A program made the translations under genes and the position numbers. Positions 27,296 through 35,216 of a DNA stretch of 64,000 bases are shown piece by piece. The first letter of the stretch is position 1. Every line of letters begins with the position of its first letter. Below the pieces are notes generated by a model that was not told where the DNA came from, made no database searches, and saw only the letters and a program-made list of their open reading frames with translations. The stretch is taken from NCBI GenBank assembly GCA_900540685.1, contig UQGS01000003.1:9167-73166 (forward strand), written 5' to 3'. Source of the stretch: an uncultured Catenibacterium sp. (GTDB taxonomy: Bacteria > Bacillota_I > Bacilli_A > Erysipelotrichales > Coprobacillaceae).

Positions 27296-28825
27296 ATGAA
27301 AAGTATTAAACGCATTATCGCATTGTTATTAACTGCGGTTATGACAATGACTATGTCCGTAACAGCATTTGCAGCAAATACAAACTGTAGTCTTACTGTA
27401 AATGTAAAAGATGGACAGGATTTAAAGGGACAGACAATTAACTTATATAAGTTATTTGATGTGACTGTGTCATCAGACAAAAAGAACTATTCTTATACTG
27501 TCAGCAAAGAAGCTGGTTATAAGGCTGCATTAGTAGAAGTATTAGGTTCATCTATTACAGCAGATTCTAAAGATGAAGAGATTGCGAAAGCTGTAAGAGA
27601 CTTAGGTCAAAATGATTCAAAAGAAGTACAGAACTTCGCAAATGAGTTCACTGCAAAAGCTTTAACAAAAGGCTTAACAGCTACTAAAACTTCTGGAAAA
27701 ATCATAGGAGAAAACAAAACATCTTATGATTTCACTGAATTAGCTGCAGGTTACTATTTAGTATATGTAACAGGTGGAAACAAAATTCAGTCTTCATTAG
27801 TTACAGTAACTGGTGCAGATGGCAAAGTAAGCTTAAAAACTGAAGCTCCAAGCATCACAAAAGCAGCAGATAAAGAAACTGTAAGTATTGGTCAGGTTGT
27901 TAAATATACAGTTACAGGTTCAGTGCCAGATACAACTGGATATTCAGAATATGTATATAAGATTCACGATACATTATCAAAAGGTCTTGATTTCGTAAAG
28001 AACGCTAACGGTGATGCTCTTGATAGTGCAAATGCAGTAAACGTAACAGTTGCATTTGGAGAAGGTGTTACTGATAAAGGAACAGCTCCTACTACAGCTA
28101 CATTAGATACTACAAAGAATACTATGTCTCTTGACTTATCTGCATGGGTAAGAACTAACCAGGAAAACAAGGGTAAAGAATTCACAGTAACTTACTATGC
28201 TAAAGTGAATAAAAATGCAGTTGTAACAGAAAAGAACAAAGCCGAATTAGAATATGGTAATAACCCAGGTGATACAACTAAGACTAAACCAAGTGAAGTT
28301 AAAACACCTACATACTATCTTGATATTAACAAGATTAAAGCAGGTACTACAGATGACAGATTAGCGGGTGCTAAATTCAAGTTATATAAAAATTCTACTG
28401 ACAGCGAAGAAAATGTTATTAAAGTAACTGGTAGTGAAGGTAACTATGTTGTAGATCCAACATCTGAAAACACAGTATTTGAATCAGTAAAATCAATTAG
28501 TGGTGAAGGTTATAACCTTCGTGTTAATGGTCTTGCTGAAGGAATTTACTACTTAGTAGAAACAGAAGCTCCAGCAGGTTACAACAAGTTAACTGATCCA
28601 ATCAAGGTTGAAATTAAGAAGAGCACTACTGAAGATGTAAATGCTTGGACTCTTTCTAAAAATGGTGAAAAAGAAGAAGACAAGATCATTGACGTAGAAA
28701 ACAGCACTGGTTCTATGCTTCCATCTACAGGTGGTATGGGTACTATCGCATTTGCTGTTGTTGCCGCAATCCTTGTATTTGGTGTTGCAGTAAGCTTTAT
28801 CCGTGATAGAAAAAGAGAAAACTAA
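27296..28825 (+). CDS. Sortase-assembled pilus backbone pilin
   Basis: A 509-residue major pilin. Signal peptide about 1-27 (cleavage after AFAA). An N-terminal domain (about 28-180) is followed by a fimbrial D2-type isopeptide domain (about 185-345, VGQVVKYTVTGSVPD) and a CnaB/SpaA-type domain (about 345-470) whose E-box is YYLVETEAPAGYNKL. The sorting signal LPSTGG is at 475-480, then a membrane span and a basic tail RDRKREN. I could not find a canonical VYPK pilin motif, so the polymerisation lysine is unidentified. It lies 28 bases after the adhesin gene with a strong AAAAGGAGAAAAGG ribosome binding site and before the sortase gene. Confidence 0.9.
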   Translation: MKSIKRIIALLLTAVMTMTMSVTAFAANTNCSLTVNVKDGQDLKGQTINLYKLFDVTVSSDKKNYSYTVSKEAGYKAALVEVLGSSITADSKDEEIAKAVRDLGQNDSKEVQNFANEFTAKALTKGLTATKTSGKIIGENKTSYDFTELAAGYYLVYVTGGNKIQSSLVTVTGADGKVSLKTEAPSITKAADKETVSIGQVVKYTVTGSVPDTTGYSEYVYKIHDTLSKGLDFVKNANGDALDSANAVNVTVAFGEGVTDKGTAPTTATLDTTKNTMSLDLSAWVRTNQENKGKEFTVTYYAKVNKNAVVTEKNKAELEYGNNPGDTTKTKPSEVKTPTYYLDINKIKAGTTDDRLAGAKFKLYKNSTDSEENVIKVTGSEGNYVVDPTSENTVFESVKSISGEGYNLRVNGLAEGIYYLVETEAPAGYNKLTDPIKVEIKKSTTEDVNAWTLSKNGEKEEDKIIDVENSTGSMLPSTGGMGTIAFAVVAAILVFGVAVSFIRDRKREN

Positions 28826-28840
28826 GAAATAGTTTTTAAT

Positions 28841-28881
28841 GGAATGAGCGGTTATCTTTCTTAAAAGATAACCGCAATTCC
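28841..28881 (+). terminator. Long stem-loop between backbone pilin and sortase genes
   Basis: A 12-bp perfect stem (28848-28859 with 28864-28875) with CTTA loop, extended by GGAAT/ATTCC (28841-28845 with 28877-28881) across a small bulge. No T run follows, so it may be a partial terminator or a 3' stabiliser that sets higher backbone than sortase levels. Confidence 0.55.
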
Positions 28882-28911
28882 AATTATTTATATATTAATA
28901 GGGAGAATGAA

Positions 28912-29775
28912 ATGAAGTGTATGAAGATTAAAATCACTAAAAATGATATTATTCGTTTATTTGTACTTTTGATTGCATTCTCCGTGTTGTTATATCCTAG
29001 CTTTAGTAGTTATCTGAATGAAAAGAATGGTTCTAAGGCTATCTCTTATTATGATAAAGAGAGTGTAGAGCTCTCTAAGGCAGATAAGATAAGAATGTTA
29101 GAAGAAGCACGTGCTTATAATAGAGAGATGTTAGGAAATATAGATCTTATAGATCCATTCTCACAGGAAGATACAAAGCTAGATGCACGTTATGAGAGTT
29201 TATTAAATATAGATGGTTCTGGAATGATGGGATATATACGTATTCCTAAGATTCATATAGAACTACCTATTTATCATGGGACAAGTGAAACAGTCCTACA
29301 GGCTGGTGTAGGACATTTCTGGGGTACTTCTTTACCTGTTGGTGGAGAGAGTACACATACTGTATTAACAGGTCATAGAGGCTTACCTACTAAGACATTA
29401 TTCACAAATATGGATAAGCTAAAAGAAGGAGATATATTCTATATCAAGGTTTTAGATGAAACATTGGCTTATCAAATAGATCAGATACTTACTGTATTAC
29501 CAGAAGATACAAAAGCATTATCTATAGAATCTGGTAAAGATTATGCGACTCTAGTGACTTGTACACCTTATGCGATTAACACACATAGATTATTAGTGAG
29601 AGGACATCGTATACCATATCAAGAAGCCACAAAGAAAGTACCTAATACTGATATTAAACCAGAGTTATCATTTACTTCTAAAGTATTAATTATAACAGTG
29701 ATTATTATTTTGATAGGTTTAATTATCGCAATTATTTACTGTATAAGGGATAAGAGAAGGAGGAAACTAACATGA
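28912..29775 (+). CDS. srtC: Class C (pilus-polymerising) sortase
   Basis: A 287-residue transpeptidase with N- and C-terminal membrane segments (about 12-30 and 258-280), the two-anchor topology of class C sortases. Catalytic His155 is in VLTGHRGLP and Cys217 in LVTCTPYAINTHRLLVRG, with the arginine in the last part. A lid-like DPF motif (IDPFSQED, about residues 81-88) precedes the core, as expected for class C enzymes. It joins pilins by cutting LPXTG and forming Lys-Thr isopeptide bonds. Gene order adhesin-backbone-srtC-minor pilin is typical. It overlaps the next gene by four bases. Confidence 0.93.
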   Translation: MKCMKIKITKNDIIRLFVLLIAFSVLLYPSFSSYLNEKNGSKAISYYDKESVELSKADKIRMLEEARAYNREMLGNIDLIDPFSQEDTKLDARYESLLNIDGSGMMGYIRIPKIHIELPIYHGTSETVLQAGVGHFWGTSLPVGGESTHTVLTGHRGLPTKTLFTNMDKLKEGDIFYIKVLDETLAYQIDQILTVLPEDTKALSIESGKDYATLVTCTPYAINTHRLLVRGHRIPYQEATKKVPNTDIKPELSFTSKVLIITVIIILIGLIIAIIYCIRDKRRRKLT

Positions 29776-30440
29776 AGATAAGAAATATTATTGTGATGAT
29801 GATGGTTTTTCTTATGAGTATGTTCATGAATGTTTCTACTATTCATGCAGAGAGTGGTTCTAGAAAAGGAAGTATACATATTGTATATAAGGGTAGAAAT
29901 GAATCAAACAAGGAAGTGAATTTATCCCATGCTAAGTTTTCAATCTATCAGGTTCAATATAAGAAGAATGATACATTGAAGTGGCAGGATAGTTTTAAAG
30001 ATTCACATGTTTCTTTAGTCGATACCAGTGCAGAGTCTAGAGAAAAACAAGCAAAACAACTATATGAGTATGCACAAAAGAAAGGTATATCTTGTTTAAC
30101 ACAAGAAACTAATTCATTAGGACGTACAACATTTAGTAATTTAACGCAAGGTATTTATTTGATTGCACAAGAGGGATATGTAGAAAGTGGTAAAAGTCAG
30201 TTTGAATCTGCCCCTTTTCTAGTTGAGATTCCTTCTCTTGTGGATGGAAGTGTAGAGTATAATGTGACTATAGAACCTAAGGCTGAATGGGTAAAACCAG
30301 TAAAGCCTACTCCTTCTAAACCTCATAAACCACATGTTAAAACAGGTGATGATACAAATATATCTGTATGGGTGATAGCTGCGATAGAAAGCTTATGTAT
30401 CATGATATTGTTGTATAAGAATAAGGCTGATTCTCTATGA
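29772..30440 (+). CDS. Accessory pilin-like protein with atypical sorting motif
   Basis: A 222-residue secreted protein with a signal peptide (about 1-27, ending IHAES) and one pilin-like beta domain (about 35-175, with GIYLIAQEGYVESGKSQF as E-box-like strand). A Pro/Lys spacer (KPVKPTPSKPHKP) leads to HVKTGDD at about 193-199, a hydrophobic span and a short tail. The motif resembles a degenerate LPXTG signal lacking Leu-Pro. By position and size it is probably the base or minor pilin that is passed to the wall. Translationally coupled to srtC. Confidence 0.75.
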   Translation: MKIRNIIVMMMVFLMSMFMNVSTIHAESGSRKGSIHIVYKGRNESNKEVNLSHAKFSIYQVQYKKNDTLKWQDSFKDSHVSLVDTSAESREKQAKQLYEYAQKKGISCLTQETNSLGRTTFSNLTQGIYLIAQEGYVESGKSQFESAPFLVEIPSLVDGSVEYNVTIEPKAEWVKPVKPTPSKPHKPHVKTGDDTNISVWVIAAIESLCIMILLYKNKADSL

Positions 30441-30452
30441 ATCAGTTTTTTT
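30427..30452 (+). terminator. Terminator of the pilus operon
   Basis: CTGATTC/GAATCAG stem with TCTAT loop and a T7 run. The left arm and stop codon of the accessory pilin gene overlap. Confidence 0.88.
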
Positions 30453-30472
30453 ATGGATAAGTTGAGTAAAAT

Positions 30473-30501
30473 TTGATGAATCATAATACAAATGTTAGAA
30501 T
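30473..30501 (+). promoter_or_regulatory. Sigma-A-type promoter before the acyltransferase gene
   Basis: TTGATG (30473-30478), 17 bp, TAGAAT (30496-30501) with an extended TG. The gene starts 21 bases later. Confidence 0.7.
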
Positions 30502-30522
30502 GAGTATTAGGAGGTTTTTTTT

Positions 30523-31533
30523 ATGAACATCGTTTTAATACTTGCTTGTATAGCTGTATTCTATAATATCGATTTACTCAGCTATAATTCAGAGTATCTC
30601 TCAGTACAGCAGACTAAAAACTTAAAAGGGATATTTACACTCATAGTATTATTCCACCATCTCGCAATATTCGCAGGTGTAGGTGATATTTATACTATAT
30701 TTATTAATTCTGGATATATTGCGGTAGGTGGATTCCTATTCATTTCTGGATATGGCTTAATGTACCAATATATGCATAAGGGAAGAGATTATGTAAAGTC
30801 CTTTCCTAAAAGAAGAATACTCACAATACTTATTCCATCCATTGTAATGGCTATTGCCTATTTTGTATTGAAACAATATAGATATGGTTATACCCTAGGT
30901 ACTCTTATCTATGATTTTAAAAGAGGGGCATCAGTAATAAGTAATGGATGGTATATCAATGCGATTATCTATTTCTATATTATTTTCTTTATTTCAATGC
31001 TTCTTTGTGAACTCATTAAGAAACGTAGATTTATGATCATCTTTACTTTTATCTTTACATATCTCTATATCTTCTTATGTATGAAGTTCAAGTTTGAAGA
31101 TCATTGGTTTAGTGCAGCTTTTGCTTTCTATTTTGGTATCGTATGGGCTATGTTTAAATCTAAAATTGATTCTAATCTTAAGAAATCAATCCCTATGATC
31201 ATTGGTTGTCTATTTGTTTTCTATTATGTATTAAATGTATTTACTCCATTTAAGTATGGCTGGACGGAATTTAAATGTTTAATGTATCTCGCAATTATTG
31301 TGATAATAGGAATGAGAATTAAACTTCAAAGTCCACTTATGGAATGGGTAGGAGATCATTCTTTAGAAATCTATTTAGTTCATGGTTTATTCTTTGAAAT
31401 ATTAAGAAATAACCATATTAATATAGTGGATAACTTTGAATTCATGGTTACTCTACTCATACTTACATTCATATCTTCCTATGTACTTCACAAGATATTC
31501 ACATTTATAAACAAAAAAATCATAAACAGTTAA
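30523..31533 (+). CDS. Acyltransferase 3 family membrane protein
   Basis: A 336-residue polytopic protein with about ten membrane helices. The family histidine lies in LFHHLAIF (about residue 47), followed by YIAVGGFLFISGYGL, matching the acyltransferase 3 group that moves acetyl or other acyl groups onto surface sugars. The late segment DHSLEIYLVHGLFFE is also typical. It has its own promoter and terminator, so it is a single-gene unit. The acceptor is unknown; wall polymers are likely. Confidence 0.85.
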   Translation: MNIVLILACIAVFYNIDLLSYNSEYLSVQQTKNLKGIFTLIVLFHHLAIFAGVGDIYTIFINSGYIAVGGFLFISGYGLMYQYMHKGRDYVKSFPKRRILTILIPSIVMAIAYFVLKQYRYGYTLGTLIYDFKRGASVISNGWYINAIIYFYIIFFISMLLCELIKKRRFMIIFTFIFTYLYIFLCMKFKFEDHWFSAAFAFYFGIVWAMFKSKIDSNLKKSIPMIIGCLFVFYYVLNVFTPFKYGWTEFKCLMYLAIIVIIGMRIKLQSPLMEWVGDHSLEIYLVHGLFFEILRNNHINIVDNFEFMVTLLILTFISSYVLHKIFTFINKKIINS

Positions 31534-31560
31534 GAAGAGTGCTGGTCACTCTTCTTTTTG
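31532..31560 (+). terminator. Terminator after the acyltransferase gene
   Basis: A ten-bp stem AAGAAGAGTG/CACTCTTCTT with CTGGT loop and five T. Confidence 0.9.
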
Positions 31561-31608
31561 ATACAATTATGATGCAATCATGTTCTATGATGAAGTCGGG
31601 TGAGAGAT

Positions 31609-32268
31609 ATGAATAAGATATTAGTAGTAGAAGATGAAGAACCAATATTAAATCTAGTAAGAATAAGTTTAAAAGAAGCAGGTTATGAGTGTATAGGGAT
31701 AACGACAGGTAAAGACGCTATTGATTTAGTGGATCATGATCATTTTGATCTCGCAATATTAGATATCATGTTACCTGAAATGAATGGCTATGAGATACTA
31801 GAATACCTTAAACCATTAGGTATACCTGTTATCTTCTTAACGGCTAAATCAGCCGTTAAAGATCGTGTCAAAGGACTTCATTTAGGGGCTGAGGATTATA
31901 TTATTAAGCCTTTTGAAATCATTGAATTAGTCGCAAGAGTAGAAACAGTACTCAGACGTTATAACAAGATATCACGTTATTTGTCTGTATATGATATTGT
32001 GGTAGATACATCATCAAGAGTTGTTAAGAAGAATAATGAAATCATTAATCTCACTATGAAGGAATATGATTTACTTGTTTTATTTATCAGGAATAAGAAT
32101 ATCGCATTATTTAGAGATTCAATTTATGAGAATGTATGGCATGAAAGCTATTTAGGTGATAGTCGTACAGTTGATTTACATGTACAGAGAATGAGAAAGA
32201 AATTAGGGTTAGAAGATAAGATTGTACCATTATATAAGATAGGTTATCGATTAGAGGTAGAAGAATGA
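31609..32268 (+). CDS. OmpR/PhoB-family response regulator
   Basis: Receiver domain (about 1-115) with the acidic pair EDEE near the N-terminus, phosphoacceptor Asp in LAILDIMLPEMNG (about residue 50) and Lys in IIKPF (about 100). A winged-helix DNA-binding domain (about 125-219) ends SRTVDLHVQRMRKKLG. I chose ATG 31609, five bases after GGGTGA; the GTG at 31600 overlaps that site. It overlaps the kinase gene by four bases, so the two form a cognate pair. Confidence 0.93.
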   Translation: MNKILVVEDEEPILNLVRISLKEAGYECIGITTGKDAIDLVDHDHFDLAILDIMLPEMNGYEILEYLKPLGIPVIFLTAKSAVKDRVKGLHLGAEDYIIKPFEIIELVARVETVLRRYNKISRYLSVYDIVVDTSSRVVKKNNEIINLTMKEYDLLVLFIRNKNIALFRDSIYENVWHESYLGDSRTVDLHVQRMRKKLGLEDKIVPLYKIGYRLEVEE

Positions 32269-33677
32269 AGTTCTTCTGGAAACTCTATTTCTCTCTTATG
32301 ATCTTATTATGTTCATGTTTTAGTATTGGAAGTTATATCCTTATTCAAGGAAGTTTTAATAATTCGTTGAAAAGGGAAATGAATACAGCGTATCAGGAAA
32401 ATAGTATTATATGTTCAACATTGAAGAACTATACTAACTGGTATGAAGAAGATATTGAAGATATATCACGTATACAGGAATTACTTGCGACAGTGACTGT
32501 ACAGTCTTTTGATCGTAATATCATGTTTTGTTTAAGAGATAAAAGTGGAGATGTAGTATTTCAAAATGATCATTTTAGTCATTCTTCTTCATTAATAAAG
32601 AATCTAAAGAATAACCAGAAGAAGTCTATCTTAAAGAAGACTTCTTCTAAGTATTATGTCTATACGATTCAGCCAGTCAGTATTAGAAGTAATCCATTCT
32701 ATATTGAGAATAAGTATGATGTAACATCATTATTCCAAACACGTAGCAGACAGATACAGACATATTTAAAGAGTACAGTTGTATTATTATCTCTAGGTAT
32801 GGTACTTGTGTATATGATTTCTTCATGGCTTATGAAGCCTATTAAACGTTTATCACAAGGTTTAAAGGAAGTGACACAGGATAATGTCTATAGTCAGTTA
32901 GAAGTGACTGGTGATGATGAAATAGCGGATGTAATGAATGATTTCAATAGTATGTCTATTCATCTCTCACAGACATTAGATGAACTCAATGAAACTATAG
33001 AGAAACAGAAGATCTTCATAGGAGACTTCTCTCATGAACTAAAAACACCTTTGACTTCTATTATAGGTTATGGTGATTTAATTCGTTCTAAGAAGTTATC
33101 AGAAGAAGAGCTAATACTCTATTCTAACGCTATTGTAGAAGAAGGAAAAAGACTAGAAAAGATTTCTATGAAACTCATGGATCTGACTGTATTAAAACAG
33201 GATACTTGTACTATGTCTCCTATCCCTACTACTCTCTTCTTTGATCAAATACAACAAGGTATGCAACCCCTATTAGATCAACATCATATTACTCTTACTA
33301 TGGATATAAGCCCTTCTACTATTTATATGGATTCAGACTTAATGAAGACAGTACTTTATAATCTTATTGATAATTCTAGAAAAGCGATTGGAAGTAATGG
33401 ACATATAGAAATAAGAGGATTCATAGAAGATAAGAATTACCATATTACTCTTACTGATAATGGTTGTGGTATTCCAAAAGAAGAGATAGATAAACTGACA
33501 CAGGCATTCTATATGGTAGATAAATCAAGAAGCAGAAAGAACGGTGGTGCTGGTTTAGGTTTATCTATAGTAGATACAATCATTAAGGCACATCATGCTT
33601 CTATGCATATTAATAGTGTTGTGAATCAAGGTACAACGATAGAGATTATATTAGGAGGTAGTTATGAAACATCTTAA
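32265..33677 (+). CDS. Sensor histidine kinase
   Basis: A 470-residue membrane kinase. Membrane helices at about 8-28 and 168-188 flank an extracytoplasmic sensor region of about 140 residues. Then come HAMP (about 189-240), HisKA with phosphoacceptor His in FSHELKTPLTS (about 257), and HATPase with the N box NLIDNSRKAI, DNGCGIP and GGAGLGLSI. It partners the upstream regulator. The gene overlaps the next by 14 bases. The signal sensed is unknown; wall-related neighbours suggest envelope stress. Confidence 0.93.
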   Translation: MKFFWKLYFSLMILLCSCFSIGSYILIQGSFNNSLKREMNTAYQENSIICSTLKNYTNWYEEDIEDISRIQELLATVTVQSFDRNIMFCLRDKSGDVVFQNDHFSHSSSLIKNLKNNQKKSILKKTSSKYYVYTIQPVSIRSNPFYIENKYDVTSLFQTRSRQIQTYLKSTVVLLSLGMVLVYMISSWLMKPIKRLSQGLKEVTQDNVYSQLEVTGDDEIADVMNDFNSMSIHLSQTLDELNETIEKQKIFIGDFSHELKTPLTSIIGYGDLIRSKKLSEEELILYSNAIVEEGKRLEKISMKLMDLTVLKQDTCTMSPIPTTLFFDQIQQGMQPLLDQHHITLTMDISPSTIYMDSDLMKTVLYNLIDNSRKAIGSNGHIEIRGFIEDKNYHITLTDNGCGIPKEEIDKLTQAFYMVDKSRSRKNGGAGLGLSIVDTIIKAHHASMHINSVVNQGTTIEIILGGSYETS

Positions 33678-34296
33678 GATATTTTTGATAGTATTATGCA
33701 TAGTCTTGATTGTTTCTACCCCTATTGTCTTATTTAGGTATAATGATTCACAATTAATCAATCATGAGAAAATAGAAACAATCAAGACTAAGAAGGTTAA
33801 AAGTACTTTAACAACACAAGAGAAGATCAAGATGATCTATGATGCGACTTCTGATGATTCTCATATTGTCACAATATATAAAGAGTGGAAAAAAGATACA
33901 GAACAGTATGAAACTTTAAAGATGAATGTGGGAATAGAATTAAAGAAGCTTCAAAAACTTAATATCATTCCTACATTCACACAATATGAATTAATACCCC
34001 AGAACATAGAAACACTCATTGATGGTACAAACACGACGAAGTCCATGAGTGTTGTACGATTAAATATCACGTCTCAGGATACTCAAATGGATTGCTGGGT
34101 AGATTATGATACAGGTATTATCTTGCAAGGTTCTATTAATACAAAGATTGATATAAGCCTTAAACAAGCATTTATCCAGAATTATCTCAAAGTATCACAG
34201 ACAACAGAAAAATACTATAGTCTTTTCTATGCGAAGAATCGTACATTCGTACGTATTTCTAATTATAGAAATGATGCAATTATGATGACAAATTGA
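33664..34296 (+). CDS. Unknown membrane-anchored protein of the two-component operon
   Basis: A 210-residue protein with one N-terminal hydrophobic segment (about 5-24) and a soluble extracytoplasmic part. I do not recognise a domain. It starts inside the kinase gene and is certainly co-translated, which suggests an auxiliary factor of the sensor, comparable in placement to YycH/YycI of other systems, though without visible similarity. A hairpin follows. Confidence 0.7.
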   Translation: MKHLKIFLIVLCIVLIVSTPIVLFRYNDSQLINHEKIETIKTKKVKSTLTTQEKIKMIYDATSDDSHIVTIYKEWKKDTEQYETLKMNVGIELKKLQKLNIIPTFTQYELIPQNIETLIDGTNTTKSMSVVRLNITSQDTQMDCWVDYDTGIILQGSINTKIDISLKQAFIQNYLKVSQTTEKYYSLFYAKNRTFVRISNYRNDAIMMTN

Positions 34297-34319
34297 AGCA
34301 TAAATGATGAATATGATTG

Positions 34320-34346
34320 ATATCCTCCTATTAGGAGGATATTTTT
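34320..34346 (+). terminator. Hairpin that also contains the ribosome binding site of the next gene
   Basis: ATATCCTCC (34320-34328) pairs with GGAGGATAT (34334-34342) around TATTA, followed by five T. The right arm holds GGAGG, placed eight bases before the ATG at 34347. The hairpin would therefore both end the upstream transcript and hide the Shine-Dalgarno of the VanY-type gene. Confidence 0.75.
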
Positions 34347-35024
34347 ATGAGAAGAATCATTTATTTAATAACTATGTTACTTATTGTCTCTTGTGCTTAT
34401 AAGAGTACACGTATTGAATCATATCAAACAAAAAAGATAATACATCCAGGACCATTACTTACATTAGTGAATGATAGAAATAAGATACCTGATACATGGA
34501 ATACAAAACTTGTTCAATTACCAAATGGGAAACAGATAGATCAAAGAGTATATCCCTATTTAATGAGAATGATAGAGGATGCAAAGAAAGAAGGATGTCG
34601 AATAGTGATTGCATCTGCTTATCGTTCTAATGAAAAACAAATATCTTTATATAATACAAAGTGTGAGTTCTACCAGTCACAGGGATATGATAGAAAGACA
34701 TCTGAAAAGAAAGCATCACAATGGGTGTCTAAACCAGGGACAAGTGAACACCAATTAGGCTTATCTGTGGATCTTGTCTCTTATGAGTATCAACTACTTG
34801 ATAAGAAACAAGAAGAGACAAAGGAACAGATGTGGTTGATGAATCATTGTGCTGAGTATGGGTTTATATTACGTTATCCTGTGTCTAAGAGAAGTCAGAC
34901 ACATGTAAACTATGAACCATGGCATTATCGTTATGTAGGTGAAGAACATGCAGTAGAGATGATGAGTAATAATTTATGCCTAGAAGAATATTTAAACATT
35001 AAATATAGTCAAAATACAAAATAA
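34347..35024 (+). CDS. VanY-type D,D-carboxypeptidase lipoprotein
   Basis: Peptidase M15B family. A lipoprotein signal ends LLIVSC (Cys16), so the enzyme is tethered outside the membrane. Signatures are IASAYRSNEKQISLYN (about 91-106), zinc ligands in GTSEHQLGLSVDLV (about 131-144) and EPWHYRYVG (about 190-198). Length 225 residues. It removes the terminal D-Ala from stem pentapeptides. It lies between the two-component operon and a secreted L,D-transpeptidase fusion, which would use the tetrapeptides it makes. Confidence 0.9.
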   Translation: MRRIIYLITMLLIVSCAYKSTRIESYQTKKIIHPGPLLTLVNDRNKIPDTWNTKLVQLPNGKQIDQRVYPYLMRMIEDAKKEGCRIVIASAYRSNEKQISLYNTKCEFYQSQGYDRKTSEKKASQWVSKPGTSEHQLGLSVDLVSYEYQLLDKKQEETKEQMWLMNHCAEYGFILRYPVSKRSQTHVNYEPWHYRYVGEEHAVEMMSNNLCLEEYLNIKYSQNTK

Positions 35025-35083
35025 GATGTCACATAAATATAAGTAAATATGTTAAATAAACGTAAAAAAGTTACCGTAAGGGG

Positions 35084-35112
35084 TTACTGTTCATAAGTGT
35101 TGATGTTATAAT
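35084..35112 (+). promoter_or_regulatory. Promoter of the lysozyme/transpeptidase gene
   Basis: Extended -10 TGTTATAAT (35104-35112) with a weak -35 TTACTG 17 bp upstream. The leader to the ATG at 35217 is about 100 bases. Two GTTAC half-sites flank the -35 region (35070-35074 and 35083-35087). Confidence 0.6.
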
Positions 35113-35216
35113 GAGAACATGTGTTATAGATTTCTAATGAAATGTCTTTTTTTGTGAAATATTTCGCATTTAATAGAATGTGTTAGAGTTTTATATACGG
35201 GAAGGAGAACACGCTT

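Noticed and set aside
16297..35024. Glycopeptide resistance cluster (VanX, VanY and VanZ-like genes)
   Set aside because: The three genes are far apart in different operons and there is no VanH dehydrogenase or VanA/B-type ligase.
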